From the NCBI RefSeq assembly GCF_945873075.1, contig NZ_CAMCBS010000009.1, forward strand, positions 1 to 64,000: a DNA stretch of 64,000 bases, written 5' to 3'. The position numbers were made by a program, and so were the translations under genes. Below the pieces are notes generated by a model. It searched no databases, was not told where the DNA came from, and was given only the letters and a program-made list of their open reading frames with translations. Positions 8,733 to 20,398 of this stretch are shown piece by piece. The DNA comes from an uncultured Moraxella sp. (GTDB taxonomy: Bacteria; Pseudomonadota; Gammaproteobacteria; Pseudomonadales; Moraxellaceae). How positions within the stretch are numbered: the first letter of the stretch is position 1; every line of letters starts with the position of its first letter.

Positions 8733-10331
8733 TTAGCCGCCAAATTGGTTCATGGTGTTCTTAGTCGCATCCCCTGCTTTTAGGGCATTCTCACCAGAGA
8801 AAATCTCTTTGTGGTCATCACCGATGTCAGAACCCGCCATTGCTTGGTGCTTGACGCAAGCGATACCGCCACGGATTTCTTTGCGTTGTACGCCTGCAAC
8901 ATAGGCTAGCATACCTTCATCACCGAAGTAACCTTTTGCCAATTCATGCGTTGATAGTGCCGCAGTGTGGTAAGTTGGCAAGGTGATTAGGTGATGGAAC
9001 ACGCCTGCTTCACGGGCTGCATCCGCTTGGAATGTACGGATTTTTTCATCTGCATCGTTCGCAAGTTCAGAACCGTCATATTTGGCATCCATTAGCTTGT
9101 CACGCTCATAGCCTGAGACATCACGACCTTCAGCCACCCAGCGGTCATACGCTTGCTGACGGAAATTGATGGTCCAGTTGAATGATGGCGAGTTGTTGTA
9201 CACAAGCTTAGCATTTGGCACTTGTTTTTTGATGTCATTCACAAAGCTTGCAATACCCGCCACATCTGGGGTTGGTGTCTCAATCCAAATCATGTCCGCG
9301 CCGTTTTGTAGGCTTGTTACACAGTCAAGTACCACACGGTCATGCTGTGTGCCTTCACGGAACTGATACAGACCTGATGGCAAGCGAGTTGGGCGATGTA
9401 GTTTGCCGTTACGCTTGATTAGGATTTCATCTTCTTTGGCTTCAGAGATGTCAATCTCAGTAGTCTCTAGGTAGCTGATGTACTTAGATGCTAGGTCGCC
9501 CGGCTCACGAGATACAGGGATTTTTTGGGTCAAGTCAGCACCTTCTGAGTCGGTACGAGCAACAATCACGCCATCATCCACGCCTAATTCTAAGAACGCA
9601 TAGCGCACAGCGTTGATTTTCGCCAAGAAATCTTCGTGCGGTACAGTTACTTTACCTGCTTGGTGACCACACTGCTTGGCATCAGATACTTGGTTTTCGA
9701 TTTGGATTGCACAAGCACCTGCTTCAATCATTTGCTTGGTCAACAGGTAAGTCGCCTCTTCGTTACCAAAGCCTGCGTCGATGTCCGCAATGATAGGCAC
9801 AACATGCGTTTCAAAGTTATCGATTTGCGCTTCGATTTCTTTAACTTTGGCGCTGTCGCCTGCCGCTTCTGCTTTTTGCATCGCACGGAATAGGTCGTTT
9901 AGCTCTTTGGCGTCTGCTTGACGAAGGAAAGTGTAGATTTCTTCAATCAATTTTGGCACAGCGGTTTTTTCGTGCATAGATTGGTCAGGCAGCGGGCCAA
10001 ACTCTGAGCGAAGTGCCGCCACCATCCAGCCTGATAGGTAGATGTAGCGTTTGTTGGTTGTGCCGAAGTATTTTTTGTTGGCAATCATTTTTTGCTGAGC
10101 GATAAAGCCATGCCAGCAGCCAAGTGATTGGGTATATTTGCTGTTGTCCGCATCGTATTCTGCCATGTCACGGCGCATGATGGCGGCGGTGTATTTGGCG
10201 ATGTCAAGACCGGTCTTAAAGCGGTTTTGGACAATCATGCGTGCTGCATCTTCTGGGCGAATGGCATCCCAAGTACCACCCAATTTTTCCTTAACTTTAC
10301 GAACATGGTCTAGTGCTGATTGATAAGTCAT
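8733..10331 (-). CDS. aceA: Isocitrate lyase
   Basis: Cleaves isocitrate to succinate and glyoxylate, the first glyoxylate-shunt step, allowing growth on acetate or fatty acids. The 532-residue length matches the long form found in Acinetobacter and Pseudomonas, about 100 residues longer than the E. coli enzyme. The active-site segment reads KQCGHQ, the variant of KKCGH typical of this form; SLGCWHGF and IADIDAGFGN near the metal site and ARTDSEGADL are also visible. An AGGAG Shine-Dalgarno sequence lies just upstream of the ATG. glcB follows on the same strand. The upstream spacer (10332-10706) carries a hairpin that may belong to the leader. Confidence 0.97.
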   Translation of the reverse strand: MTYQSALDHVRKVKEKLGGTWDAIRPEDAARMIVQNRFKTGLDIAKYTAAIMRRDMAEYDADNSKYTQSLGCWHGFIAQQKMIANKKYFGTTNKRYIYLSGWMVAALRSEFGPLPDQSMHEKTAVPKLIEEIYTFLRQADAKELNDLFRAMQKAEAAGDSAKVKEIEAQIDNFETHVVPIIADIDAGFGNEEATYLLTKQMIEAGACAIQIENQVSDAKQCGHQAGKVTVPHEDFLAKINAVRYAFLELGVDDGVIVARTDSEGADLTQKIPVSREPGDLASKYISYLETTEIDISEAKEDEILIKRNGKLHRPTRLPSGLYQFREGTQHDRVVLDCVTSLQNGADMIWIETPTPDVAGIASFVNDIKKQVPNAKLVYNNSPSFNWTINFRQQAYDRWVAEGRDVSGYERDKLMDAKYDGSELANDADEKIRTFQADAAREAGVFHHLITLPTYHTAALSTHELAKGYFGDEGMLAYVAGVQRKEIRGGIACVKHQAMAGSDIGDDHKEIFSGENALKAGDATKNTMNQFGG

Positions 10332-10706
10332 GGCTAACTCCTTTGATTGACAACTTAAAAATGCATACTGCGATATTAAGAGTAAACACCCAAAGCTCCC
10401 GATTCTTTGGGTGCTTGCTCCGTTGACTACAGAATAGCCAAAATCGCATCACAAATCCAATAGCCTGTGCCAATGTTCAATATTTCATAAATAAATGGCT
10501 ATTACAAAATCATTTACAAATAGAATAAATAATAGTATATCGATGCAAGTGCTTGATTTTCTATGAGTAAAATTATCAAGATTCAGATTTATGGTTAGTA
10601 TTTTAAATTTATTATATTATTATAAATTATTAATATCACAAAACCCCATCGCATTTTGTGGATTTTATGCTAAAATTGAACACCTGTATCTATTATCTTG
10701 AATGTC
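10332..10706. other. Divergent aceA/ubiC spacer with a leader hairpin
   Basis: An AT-rich 375-bp spacer between two divergent genes. A perfect 9-bp inverted repeat, CACCCAAAG (10387-10395) and CTTTGGGTG (10405-10413), lies about 55 bp upstream of the aceA start and would form a hairpin in the aceA transcript or an operator. The rest holds AT-rich promoter-like sequence (10500-10650) but no ORF worth calling. Confidence 0.4.
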
Positions 10707-11210
10707 ATGTCATCATCATTTTGTGCCAATTCGCCGACAGCAGCGCCCAAAGCACCGCCAAAATTACAGGCATTTTTGACATCCAAAGGGTCGCTGACCG
10801 CCCTACTTGAAGCACACGCACATCAGGCGCTGCGTGTCGTCGTCCTGCATGAAGGTCATGCCCTGCTCAATCAACATCAAAAACGCCTACTGTCATTGCC
10901 TGTGCATAAGCCACAACTGGCTTGGATACGCACGGTCAAATTATACGGCAATAGTGATGATGCGTGGGTGATGGCGACAAGCATCTTTCCGCTACCGACC
11001 TTGACAGGCGTGCTCAAGCGTCTGCGTCATCTGGGGCGTACGCCGATTGGCTATGTACTATTTAAGGGACATCGCACCTTGCCCCATGTGCGTCATTATT
11101 ATGATGAAAATTCATGTCACGGCAGACGCACTGTTTATGAGTATCATGGCAAAAAATTGCTGATTGATGAGCGATTTTTGCCTGCTTTTATTGACAGTCT
11201 CTCGGCTTGA
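10707..11210 (+). CDS. ubiC: Chorismate--pyruvate lyase
   Basis: Converts chorismate to 4-hydroxybenzoate plus pyruvate, the first committed step of ubiquinone synthesis; cytoplasmic. The 167-residue size fits the family. Characteristic UbiC stretches are WIRTVKLYG, PIGYVLF and GRRTVYEYHGKKLLIDERFLP near the C-terminus, where the product-binding Glu/Arg residues lie. The ATG at 10707 (MSSSF) is preferred; an in-frame TTG at 10698 would add three residues. No ubiA lies next to it here. It stands alone, followed by glyA on the same strand with its own promoter region. Confidence 0.9.
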   Translation: MSSSFCANSPTAAPKAPPKLQAFLTSKGSLTALLEAHAHQALRVVVLHEGHALLNQHQKRLLSLPVHKPQLAWIRTVKLYGNSDDAWVMATSIFPLPTLTGVLKRLRHLGRTPIGYVLFKGHRTLPHVRHYYDENSCHGRRTVYEYHGKKLLIDERFLPAFIDSLSA

Positions 11211-11282
11211 TGACTCTCGGCGTGATGAGTTTTGTGTGCCAATTTTGGCATTGATAAATTTTCTTTGTAAAAACTCGCTCGC

Positions 11283-11319
11283 CCCTAGTGTATCGATAGA
11301 TAAATATGCTACACTAGGG
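11283..11319 (+). promoter_or_regulatory. Perfect inverted repeat over the glyA promoter region (candidate operator)
   Basis: CCCTAGTGTA (11283-11292) and TACACTAGGG (11310-11319) form a perfect 10-bp inverted repeat with a 17-bp spacer. The right arm overlaps an extended -10-like sequence, TGCTACACT (11307-11315), 45 bp before the glyA ATG. The layout suggests a dimeric repressor operator, or a stable 5' hairpin if transcription starts upstream. It does not match the E. coli PurR consensus. Confidence 0.5.
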
Positions 11320-11363
11320 ACACTGTTTTATCCTTCCATATTTGATACAAACAAGGAAACACC

Positions 11364-12626
11364 ATGTTTAAAGAAATTTCACTTCATCAATACGATCCAG
11401 AGATCGCCGCTCAAGTCGATGCCGAAGCACAGCGTCAAGAAGATCATATTGAGCTCATCGCTTCTGAAAACTACTGCTCGCCTGCAGTGATGGAAGCTCA
11501 AGGCACTGCCTTGACCAACAAATATGCCGAAGGTTATCCAGGTAAGCGTTATTATGGCGGCTGTGAGTATGTCGATGTCATCGAACAAATCGCCATCGAT
11601 CGTGCCAAAGAACTGTTTGGCGCAGACTACGCTAATGTACAGCCACACTCAGGCTCGAACGCCAACAGCGCTGTGTATCTTGCACTACTAGAAGCAGGCG
11701 ATACGGTGCTTGGTATGAGCCTTGCACACGGTGGTCACTTGACACACGGTGCGACAGTGAGCTTCTCAGGCCGTACTTATAATGCGGTACAATATGGTCT
11801 AGACACCGAAACTGGCTTGATTGATTATGATGAAGTGGCACGCCTAGCTCGTGAGCACAAGCCAAAGATGATTATCGCAGGTTTCTCAGCATACAGCCAA
11901 GTCGTTGATTGGCAAAAATTCCGTGACATCGCTGATGAAGTTGGTGCGTATCTGATGGTGGACATGGCACACGTGGCAGGTCTGGTCGCAGCTGGCGTCT
12001 ATCCAAATCCAGTACAAATCGCTGATGTCACCACAACCACCACCCACAAAACTCTGCGTGGCCCACGCTCAGGTCTGATCCTAGCCAAAGCCAATCCGGA
12101 GATTGAGAAAAAATTGGCATCTGCTGTATTCCCAGGCAACCAAGGCGGCCCACTGATGCACGCCATCGCTGCCAAAGCTGTCTGCTTCAAAGAAGCGATG
12201 AGCGATGAATACAAAGCTTATCAACAGCAAGTCGTCGCCAATGCCAAAGCAATGGCAGAAGTCATCCAATCTCGTGGCTATGACATCGTCTCAGGTGGTA
12301 CAGAGAACCATCTGATGCTAATTAGCCTAATCAAGCAAGAAATCACCGGTAAAGAAGCGGACAAATGGCTGGGCGATGCACACATCACTGTGAACAAAAA
12401 CTCAGTACCAAACGATCCAAAATCGCCATTTGTCACTTCAGGTATCCGTATCGGTACGCCTGCGGTGACTACTCGTGGCTTTGGCGAAGCTGAATGCCGT
12501 GAACTGGCAGGCTGGATCTGCGATGTGCTAGATGCTCGTGGTGATGAAGCCGTTATCGCTGCCACTCGTGAAAAAGTCGCCGCCATCTGCAAAAAACTGC
12601 CTGTTTATGAGCGTAATGCGAAGTAA
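11364..12626 (+). CDS. glyA: Serine hydroxymethyltransferase
   Basis: Interconverts serine and glycine using tetrahydrofolate and pyridoxal phosphate, the main source of one-carbon units. The 420-residue protein carries the PLP lysine in the [14 protein letters not shown] segment, plus the N-terminal [14 protein letters not shown] and [11 protein letters not shown] signatures. AAGGAAAC lies just upstream of the ATG. It is monocistronic: a candidate operator precedes it and a strong terminator follows. Codon use is that of a highly expressed gene (CGT, GGT and AAC preferred), unlike the AT-rich cassette at the left of the window. Confidence 0.98.
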   Translation: MFKEISLHQYDPEIAAQVDAEAQRQEDHIELIASENYCSPAVMEAQGTALTNKYAEGYPGKRYYGGCEYVDVIEQIAIDRAKELFGADYANVQPHSGSNANSAVYLALLEAGDTVLGMSLAHGGHLTHGATVSFSGRTYNAVQYGLDTETGLIDYDEVARLAREHKPKMIIAGFSAYSQVVDWQKFRDIADEVGAYLMVDMAHVAGLVAAGVYPNPVQIADVTTTTTHKTLRGPRSGLILAKANPEIEKKLASAVFPGNQGGPLMHAIAAKAVCFKEAMSDEYKAYQQQVVANAKAMAEVIQSRGYDIVSGGTENHLMLISLIKQEITGKEADKWLGDAHITVNKNSVPNDPKSPFVTSGIRIGTPAVTTRGFGEAECRELAGWICDVLDARGDEAVIAATREKVAAICKKLPVYERNAK

Positions 12627-12650
12627 TCAGCGGTTGTTGATGGTTTGATA

Positions 12651-12685
12651 AAAAACTCGCCTGACAGTGTATCAGGCGAGTTTTT
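12651..12685 (+). terminator. Intrinsic terminator of glyA
   Basis: AAAAACTCGCCTGA (12651-12664) pairs with TCAGGCGAGTTTTT (12672-12685), a perfect 14-bp stem with a 7-nt loop and a T tract, 24 nt after the glyA stop. Confidence 0.9.
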
Positions 12686-12781
12686 TGTAGCTAGATGGTA
12701 ATATTGATAGCCATGATAATACATGACGATAATCGCACCCATTCATTTATCAATGATTTAGGCTAAAATCCCCAAAAACCA

Positions 12782-14995
<2,214 letters not shown>

Positions 14996-15201
14996 CTAAG
15001 TAACCTATTTTATCATAATTTAGGATTATCTAAACACGCTTTTTATTTTGTGACTGCATGGTCAGTATATCAGTGTACGCTTAATTTGCGACAGCGATGT
15101 GGCGAGATTTTGTTCAGCTTTGCCAAGCGTTTAAAATCATTTGCCAAATCATCAAAATCAGAGTAAGCTACTTAAATAATTTTTACCATTAAGGAATATC
15201 C

Positions 15202-15537
15202 ATGAGCGATACCATCACCATCTCAGGTCAAATCAGCGTCGATGATGTCAAGACGCTTGCCGAACAAGGCTACAAAACCCTAATCAATAACCGTCCAGAC
15301 GGCGAAGAAGCAGGACAGCCGACCAGCGACGCCATCAAAGCCGCCGCCACCGAGCACGGTATCATCTATGCCCACATCCCATTCAGCGGCGGGATGCTTG
15401 AGATGCACCATGTCCAAGAATTTGCGGATTTTTTTAATAGAACCGAACGCCCATTGCACATCTTTTGTCGCTCGGGCAATCGCTCTAGCATCATCTTGCA
15501 AGCGGCTCGTGAGCAAGATTTGCTGGATGAAGATTGA
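15202..15537 (+). CDS. Beta-lactamase hydrolase-like (Blh/DUF442) protein phosphatase domain protein
   Basis: A 111-residue protein with a dual-specificity phosphatase-like fold. The P-loop FCRSGNRSS matches CX5R, and the N-terminal half has GYKTLINNRPDGEE, typical of the DUF442 family. Family members act alone or fused to a metallo-beta-lactamase-like sulphur dioxygenase domain; here the second domain is absent, so this is the stand-alone form. AAGGA lies 7-8 nt before the ATG. A terminator follows, so it is monocistronic. Its substrate is unknown; a role in sulphide or persulphide metabolism is inferred from fused relatives. Confidence 0.8.
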   Translation: MSDTITISGQISVDDVKTLAEQGYKTLINNRPDGEEAGQPTSDAIKAAATEHGIIYAHIPFSGGMLEMHHVQEFADFFNRTERPLHIFCRSGNRSSIILQAAREQDLLDED

Positions 15538-15629
15538 TACACAGTGGATAAGTCGCACAAAGTGATGATTTGCACAAAAAATTTCTTGGCAAATGACGCT
15601 TTGATTTGTGAAAACTTATCATTTACGGT

Positions 15630-15663
15630 AAAATGGTTATGAGTTTTTCATAACCATTTTTTA
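15630..15663 (+). terminator. Intrinsic terminator between the Blh-like gene and map
   Basis: AAAATGGTTATGA (15630-15642) pairs with TCATAACCATTTT (15648-15660) around a 5-nt loop, followed by TTA and more T residues. It ends about 20 nt before the map start codon, so map must use a promoter overlapping it or readthrough. Confidence 0.75.
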
Positions 15664-15683
15664 TTTTATACATCGACTTTATT

Positions 15684-16472
15684 ATGAGTAAAAATATTCC
15701 CATCCTAAACGCCGAGCAAATCGAAAAAATGCAGATTGCCGGCAAGCTTGCTGCCGATGTGCTTATCATGCTTGATGAATATGTCAAAGCAGGTGTCAGC
15801 ACAGGTAAGCTTGATGATATCGCTCATCAATACATCCTTGATCATGGCGCAATCCCTGCACCGCTTAACTATAACGGCTTTCCAAAATCGATCTGCACAT
15901 CGATTAACCATGTGGTCTGCCATGGCATACCCGATCACGAACGCCTATTAAAAGATGGCGACATTATTAATATTGACATCACAGTGATTAAAGATGGCTT
16001 TTATGGTGACACATCAAAAATGTGGATCATCGGCGAAGGCTCGGTGATGGCTGAGCGTATTTGTCGTGTCGCCCAAGAAGCACTGTACGCCGGCATGAAA
16101 GTCGTCAAAAATGGCGCAAGACTTGGCGATATCGGTGCCGCCATCCAAAAAGTCGTTGAGCCAGAACGCTTTAGCATCGTGCGTGAGTTCTGTGGTCATG
16201 GTATCGGTGAGGCCTTTCACGCTGAGCCGCAGGTGCTACACTACGGCAAAGCAGGCACAGGCGTCGAGCTCAAAACTGGTATGGCATTCACCATCGAGCC
16301 GATGATCAACCAAGGCGTATGGCAAACCAAAGTCATGAAAGACGGCTGGACCGCCATCACCAAAGATCGTAAGCTATCTGCCCAATGGGAGCATACGCTG
16401 ATTGTCACGGACACTGGCTGTATCGTTACCACTGCTCGCCCCGAAGAAGATTTAAGCTTTTTGAACAGCTAA
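15684..16472 (+). CDS. map: Methionine aminopeptidase, type I
   Basis: Removes the initiator methionine from nascent proteins whose second residue is small. The 262-residue length is standard. Metal ligands can be seen in NIDITVIKDGFYGDTS (two Asp), GHGIGEAFHAEP (His), FTIEPM (Glu) and WEHT (Glu). The segment FPKSICTSINHVVCHGIP is a type Ia signature. It lies upstream of glnD, as in many gammaproteobacteria, but a hairpin terminator separates the two here. Confidence 0.97.
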   Translation: MSKNIPILNAEQIEKMQIAGKLAADVLIMLDEYVKAGVSTGKLDDIAHQYILDHGAIPAPLNYNGFPKSICTSINHVVCHGIPDHERLLKDGDIINIDITVIKDGFYGDTSKMWIIGEGSVMAERICRVAQEALYAGMKVVKNGARLGDIGAAIQKVVEPERFSIVREFCGHGIGEAFHAEPQVLHYGKAGTGVELKTGMAFTIEPMINQGVWQTKVMKDGWTAITKDRKLSAQWEHTLIVTDTGCIVTTARPEEDLSFLNS

Positions 16473-16498
16473 TCTGCCCTGTGATGGGTCGTATGGCT

Positions 16499-16530
16499 AT
16501 GGGCGAAGCTGATGACTTCGCCCATTTTTT
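16499..16530 (+). terminator. Intrinsic terminator of map
   Basis: ATGGGCGAAG (16499-16508) pairs with CTTCGCCCAT (16515-16524), followed by six T residues. It lies between map and glnD. Confidence 0.8.
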
Positions 16531-16554
16531 ATAACAAAAAAACAAGGAAATCGT

Positions 16555-19335
16555 ATGCCACACTCAGCCTATGAGCGCCTGATGCGCCAAAGCCAAGCAC
16601 TGCATCTGAGTATCACGCCACCACCTGCCATCAGCGCCGATACGCTTGATGGCACTGCCATCCGCACATGGCTTGGCACGCTCAATCACGCCATCGATCA
16701 GCACATCATCGCTTATGGCGTGGATGCCACTTCGTATATCACCGATTTGATTGGTATTCGCACTTTGGCGATTGATGCGATTTTGAGTGAAATTTATCAT
16801 GCTTTTGGCTTTGGGGATGAGCTGGCGTTATTTGCAGTTGGCGGCTATGGTCGAGCTGAGCTACTACCTGCATCCGATATTGATATTTTATTAATCGGTC
16901 AAAATCCCAATGCGCTCAAAACACAGATTGAAGCATTTGTGGCGATGCTGTGGGACATCGGTATCACGCCTGCCATCTCGGTGCGTAGCCTAGATGAAAC
17001 CAAGCTTGCCGCCACCGATCAGACCATCGCCAGTGCCATGATTGAGTCACGGCTACTGGCAGGTAATGTGGCATGGGCAGATGTTCCTTATCAAGCGGTC
17101 AAGGAGACTTGGAGTGCCAAAGCGTATTATGACGCCAAAATGGCAGAATCCAAAGAACGCTATCTTACCCAAAACGCCACCGAATACAACCTTGAGCCAA
17201 ACATCAAAAACGCGCCCGGTGGACTTCGAGATCTGCACATGATTGGCTGGCTGGGTCGCTTTTATTTTGGGCATGGCAAAAGCTTTGATAACCTTGTAGC
17301 AACAGGCTTTATCAGTCCCGAAGAATGCACCATCTTACAAAATGCACAGCGATTCTTGTGGTGTATCCGCCATCATCTGCATATGCAGACCGCTCGCCAC
17401 GAAGATCGACTGCTATTTGACCATCAAAAAACCGTCGCTCAGCGATTTGGCTATTATCTCGACTCATCGAATGCCACCCACAGCGATGTCAAAACCGCCC
17501 TTGAAGCGATGATGCGTCTGTATTATCGCCATGCCATGCGTGTGGCGGCGCTATCCGAGATGCTGTGTGCGTATTTTTATGAAACTTATCTATCACCTGC
17601 CATCAGCACCACACCGATTGATGATGATTTTTGTCTGATTCAAGAGAGTGATACCCATGATGGGACTTGTGAAGTCAATAATAAACAATCCGATACCGCG
17701 CCGCCCAAAATCGCCATCACTCGCCCTGATGTTTTTTTGGCAAATCCTGCCAATTTGCTGAAGATTTTTTTGATGATGGGTCAGCTTGGCATCAAACAAA
17801 TCACCGCAAGCACCCTGCGAGCCATTTATCAAGCCAGCACCCATATTGATGATAATTATCGTGCCGATAGCGAACATCGACGCTTATTTTTGGCGAATTT
17901 ACAAGAAGGCAATTATCTGTTTCACCGCCTACGACTGATGAAGCGCTTTGGCGTGCTTGGCAATTATCTGCCTGCCTTTGGCAAAATCATGGGGCTGATG
18001 CAGTATGATTTGTTCCATCGCTATACGGTGGATGCGCATACTTTGCTGCTCGTGCGGATTTTGCATCGCTTTGGTGATGATGCTCGTGCGGATAATTTTG
18101 GGCTGGTATCTGAAGTCTATCAAAAAATCGTCCGCAAAGACATCTTGGTCATCGCCGCCATCTTTCATGACATCGCCAAAGGTCGTGGCGGTGACCATAG
18201 CAAGCTGGGGGCGGTGGACGCTTATGAATTTTGCCAAAGTCATGGCATGAGCGAAGCGGATAGCCGACTGGTCGAATGGCTCGTGCTTGAGCACCTGACC
18301 ATGTCATTGACTGCCCAAAAACAGGACATCTCAGACCCTGAAGTCATTGCACACTTTGCCGAATTTACCGGTAGTATCACACGGCTCAATCACCTATATG
18401 TGCTGACCGTCGCCGATATGAACGCCACCAATAGCCAGCTGTGGAATACTTGGCGAGCCGCCCTACTCAAGCAGCTATACATCTCGGTGCACCGTGTGCA
18501 TAGTCTTGGTGCTCATGTCACCGACAAAGATGTGGTGATCGAAAACCGCAAAAACAAAGCCTGCGACATCCTACCTGATGTCGAGCGAGAAAAGCTGGAT
18601 GCACTGTGGGCGAATTTTGGCGAAGAATATTTTCTTAAGCAAAAACACTTTGACATCGCTTGGCAGTCAGATGAAATCATCAAAGCCAAAGCCAAACTTG
18701 CAAGCGGTGAGCCGATCATCGCCTTGCGTGCGCACAGTGATCTAAGTCATGGCGGTATCCAGCTACTCATCTGCGCCCCTGATCAGGACAATCTATTTGC
18801 CACCACTGTCTGCATCCTTGACCAGCTTGATTTGAGCGTGCTTGATGCCAACATCTTGACCGCCACGATTGACGGTATCTCGGTTGCGCTTGATTCTTAT
18901 GTAGTGATTGACCGCTTGGCGACCACAGGCGATCAGGTGGATTTGTTGTCCAATCCCGAACGCATTCAGACGGTGATGACACGGCTGATTGATGGGCTCA
19001 AGCAAGGCGGCTGCAAAGTTCCGCCACGCACTTATGGCTTTAATACCAAGCTTAAGCACTTCACCGTGCCGACGACCGTGCAATTTAGTAGCGCCACACC
19101 GCTTGCACATCAAGGACATCATCAAATGCAGCTCATTACCAAAGACCGTCCGTCCCTACTTGCCAAAGTCGGCGCTGTCTTTAGTCAGCACCACATCGAA
19201 GTGCATGGCGCACGCATTACCACACTTGGCGAGCGTGCCGAAGATATGTTCTATGTCAGCGATCGTCATGGTGGTGTACTCAGTGATGATAAATTAGCGA
19301 AACTAAAAACTGCCATCATCACGGCACTTAGCTAA
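16555..19335 (+). CDS. glnD: [Protein-PII] uridylyltransferase / uridylyl-removing enzyme
   Basis: Senses glutamine and adds or removes UMP on the PII signalling protein, controlling nitrogen assimilation. The 926-residue protein has four modules: a nucleotidyltransferase domain with GGYGRAELLPASDIDIL, a helical linker, an HD hydrolase domain with RYTVDAHT and FHDIAKGRGGDHS, and two C-terminal ACT domains that bind glutamine, with TKDRPSLLAKVGAVF in the second. AAGGAAA lies 8 nt before the ATG. The linker region around 17640-17710 is longer and less conserved than in E. coli (890 residues). A terminator precedes it, so it is probably expressed from a weak local promoter. Confidence 0.97.
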   Translation: MPHSAYERLMRQSQALHLSITPPPAISADTLDGTAIRTWLGTLNHAIDQHIIAYGVDATSYITDLIGIRTLAIDAILSEIYHAFGFGDELALFAVGGYGRAELLPASDIDILLIGQNPNALKTQIEAFVAMLWDIGITPAISVRSLDETKLAATDQTIASAMIESRLLAGNVAWADVPYQAVKETWSAKAYYDAKMAESKERYLTQNATEYNLEPNIKNAPGGLRDLHMIGWLGRFYFGHGKSFDNLVATGFISPEECTILQNAQRFLWCIRHHLHMQTARHEDRLLFDHQKTVAQRFGYYLDSSNATHSDVKTALEAMMRLYYRHAMRVAALSEMLCAYFYETYLSPAISTTPIDDDFCLIQESDTHDGTCEVNNKQSDTAPPKIAITRPDVFLANPANLLKIFLMMGQLGIKQITASTLRAIYQASTHIDDNYRADSEHRRLFLANLQEGNYLFHRLRLMKRFGVLGNYLPAFGKIMGLMQYDLFHRYTVDAHTLLLVRILHRFGDDARADNFGLVSEVYQKIVRKDILVIAAIFHDIAKGRGGDHSKLGAVDAYEFCQSHGMSEADSRLVEWLVLEHLTMSLTAQKQDISDPEVIAHFAEFTGSITRLNHLYVLTVADMNATNSQLWNTWRAALLKQLYISVHRVHSLGAHVTDKDVVIENRKNKACDILPDVEREKLDALWANFGEEYFLKQKHFDIAWQSDEIIKAKAKLASGEPIIALRAHSDLSHGGIQLLICAPDQDNLFATTVCILDQLDLSVLDANILTATIDGISVALDSYVVIDRLATTGDQVDLLSNPERIQTVMTRLIDGLKQGGCKVPPRTYGFNTKLKHFTVPTTVQFSSATPLAHQGHHQMQLITKDRPSLLAKVGAVFSQHHIEVHGARITTLGERAEDMFYVSDRHGGVLSDDKLAKLKTAIITALS

Positions 19336-19349
19336 ACTGCCTCAAAAGC

Positions 19350-19440
19350 AATTTTGCACCTGTCAACTTTGGCAGTTGTGCAAAATTTGCTTAAGTTTTG
19401 CCACCAAATTGATACGAAATCATCGTCAATGATGGTGGCA
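19350..19440. other. Two hairpins downstream of glnD
   Basis: AATTTTGCAC (19350-19359) pairs with GTGCAAAATT (19378-19387), and a second inverted repeat, TGCCACCA with TGGTGGCA, lies at about 19398-19440. Neither has a proper T tract, although a T run follows at 19449. They may act as a weak terminator of glnD or a structured leader of the next gene. Confidence 0.35.
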
Positions 19441-19497
19441 TTTGGGCATTTTTTGTGTCAAAATGTGTCAAATTATCCATCGATACGGACCTATACC

Positions 19498-20322
19498 ATG
19501 ACAACTTTATTAAAAAAAATCAGCATCGCAAGCCTAATCGGACTATCGCTCACCACCCTGCCTGCGATGGCAAATGATGACACGCTTGGCACTTATGGCT
19601 TTGATGATGAAGAAGCTCCTGCCTGTGCCAGCACGCCACTACCAACCGGCGCAAGCTTTGCCGTCGTTTATCCTGACTGCGGTTATACCCAAGGGCTTGC
19701 ACTCATCAAAAAAGACGACAAATACGGCTTTGTGGATGAATCAGGCAAGCTTGTTATCCCTGCTATTTACCAAGAAGCACATCCGTTTAGCGATAATTTG
19801 GCGCTCATCAAACAAGCGGACAAATACGGATATATCGACAAATCAGGTAAAATCGCCATCAAGCCACAATATACCGACGCTTGGGGTTTTTGGGAAGGTC
19901 GTGCCAAGATTGAACAAAATGGCAAATACGGCTTTATTGACACCACAGGCAAGATTGTCATTAAGCCTACCTACGCAATGACAGGTGACTGGTTCGAAGA
20001 TGGCTTGGTGCTATTCAAGCAAGGTAACCAATACGGCTTTTTGGACAAATCGGGTAAAGTCGCCATCAAACCACAGTTTGACTCTGCCAAAGATTTTGCC
20101 GAAGGTCGTGCTGCGGTCAGCAAAAAAACCGGCAAAAAAGATGCCGACGGTGAAGAGCTGCACCAATTTGGCTTTATTGACAAGACGGGCAAAGTCGTTA
20201 TCCCAATCAAATATGACTTGGCGTCTGACTTTGTCGAAGGTGCGGCATTCGTCATCGAAGGTGAGCAGGTGTATTTTATTGACAAAGACGGCAAGCCAAC
20301 CAAAATGCCAAACTACAACTGA
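19498..20322 (+). CDS. Secreted WG-repeat protein
   Basis: A 274-residue exported protein. The ATG at 19498 opens a classic signal peptide (KK, a hydrophobic core with ASLIGLSL, and a cleavage site after AMA); in-frame codons upstream lack one. The mature part holds about five tandem WG-type beta-repeats of roughly 35-45 residues, each with a core such as KYGFVDESGK or QYGFLDKSGK followed by VIPAIY or AIKPQF. WG repeats form beta-propeller-like scaffolds; their partners are generally unknown. The gene stands alone between glnD and ssrA. Location is periplasmic or surface by inference; function not known. Confidence 0.85.
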   Translation: MTTLLKKISIASLIGLSLTTLPAMANDDTLGTYGFDDEEAPACASTPLPTGASFAVVYPDCGYTQGLALIKKDDKYGFVDESGKLVIPAIYQEAHPFSDNLALIKQADKYGYIDKSGKIAIKPQYTDAWGFWEGRAKIEQNGKYGFIDTTGKIVIKPTYAMTGDWFEDGLVLFKQGNQYGFLDKSGKVAIKPQFDSAKDFAEGRAAVSKKTGKKDADGEELHQFGFIDKTGKVVIPIKYDLASDFVEGAAFVIEGEQVYFIDKDGKPTKMPNYN

Positions 20323-20358
20323 TACATAAATTGAGATACGGCAAGTCTGGCAAAATCA

Positions 20359-20387
20359 TTGAGTTTTTGTACAAGACTTGCTATAAT
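20359..20387 (+). promoter_or_regulatory. ssrA promoter
   Basis: TTGAGT (20359-20364) and a perfect TATAAT (20382-20387) are 17 bp apart, and the mature tmRNA 5' end at 20399 is 12 nt further on. Confidence 0.7.
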
Positions 20388-20398
20388 CAAAAAACTAT

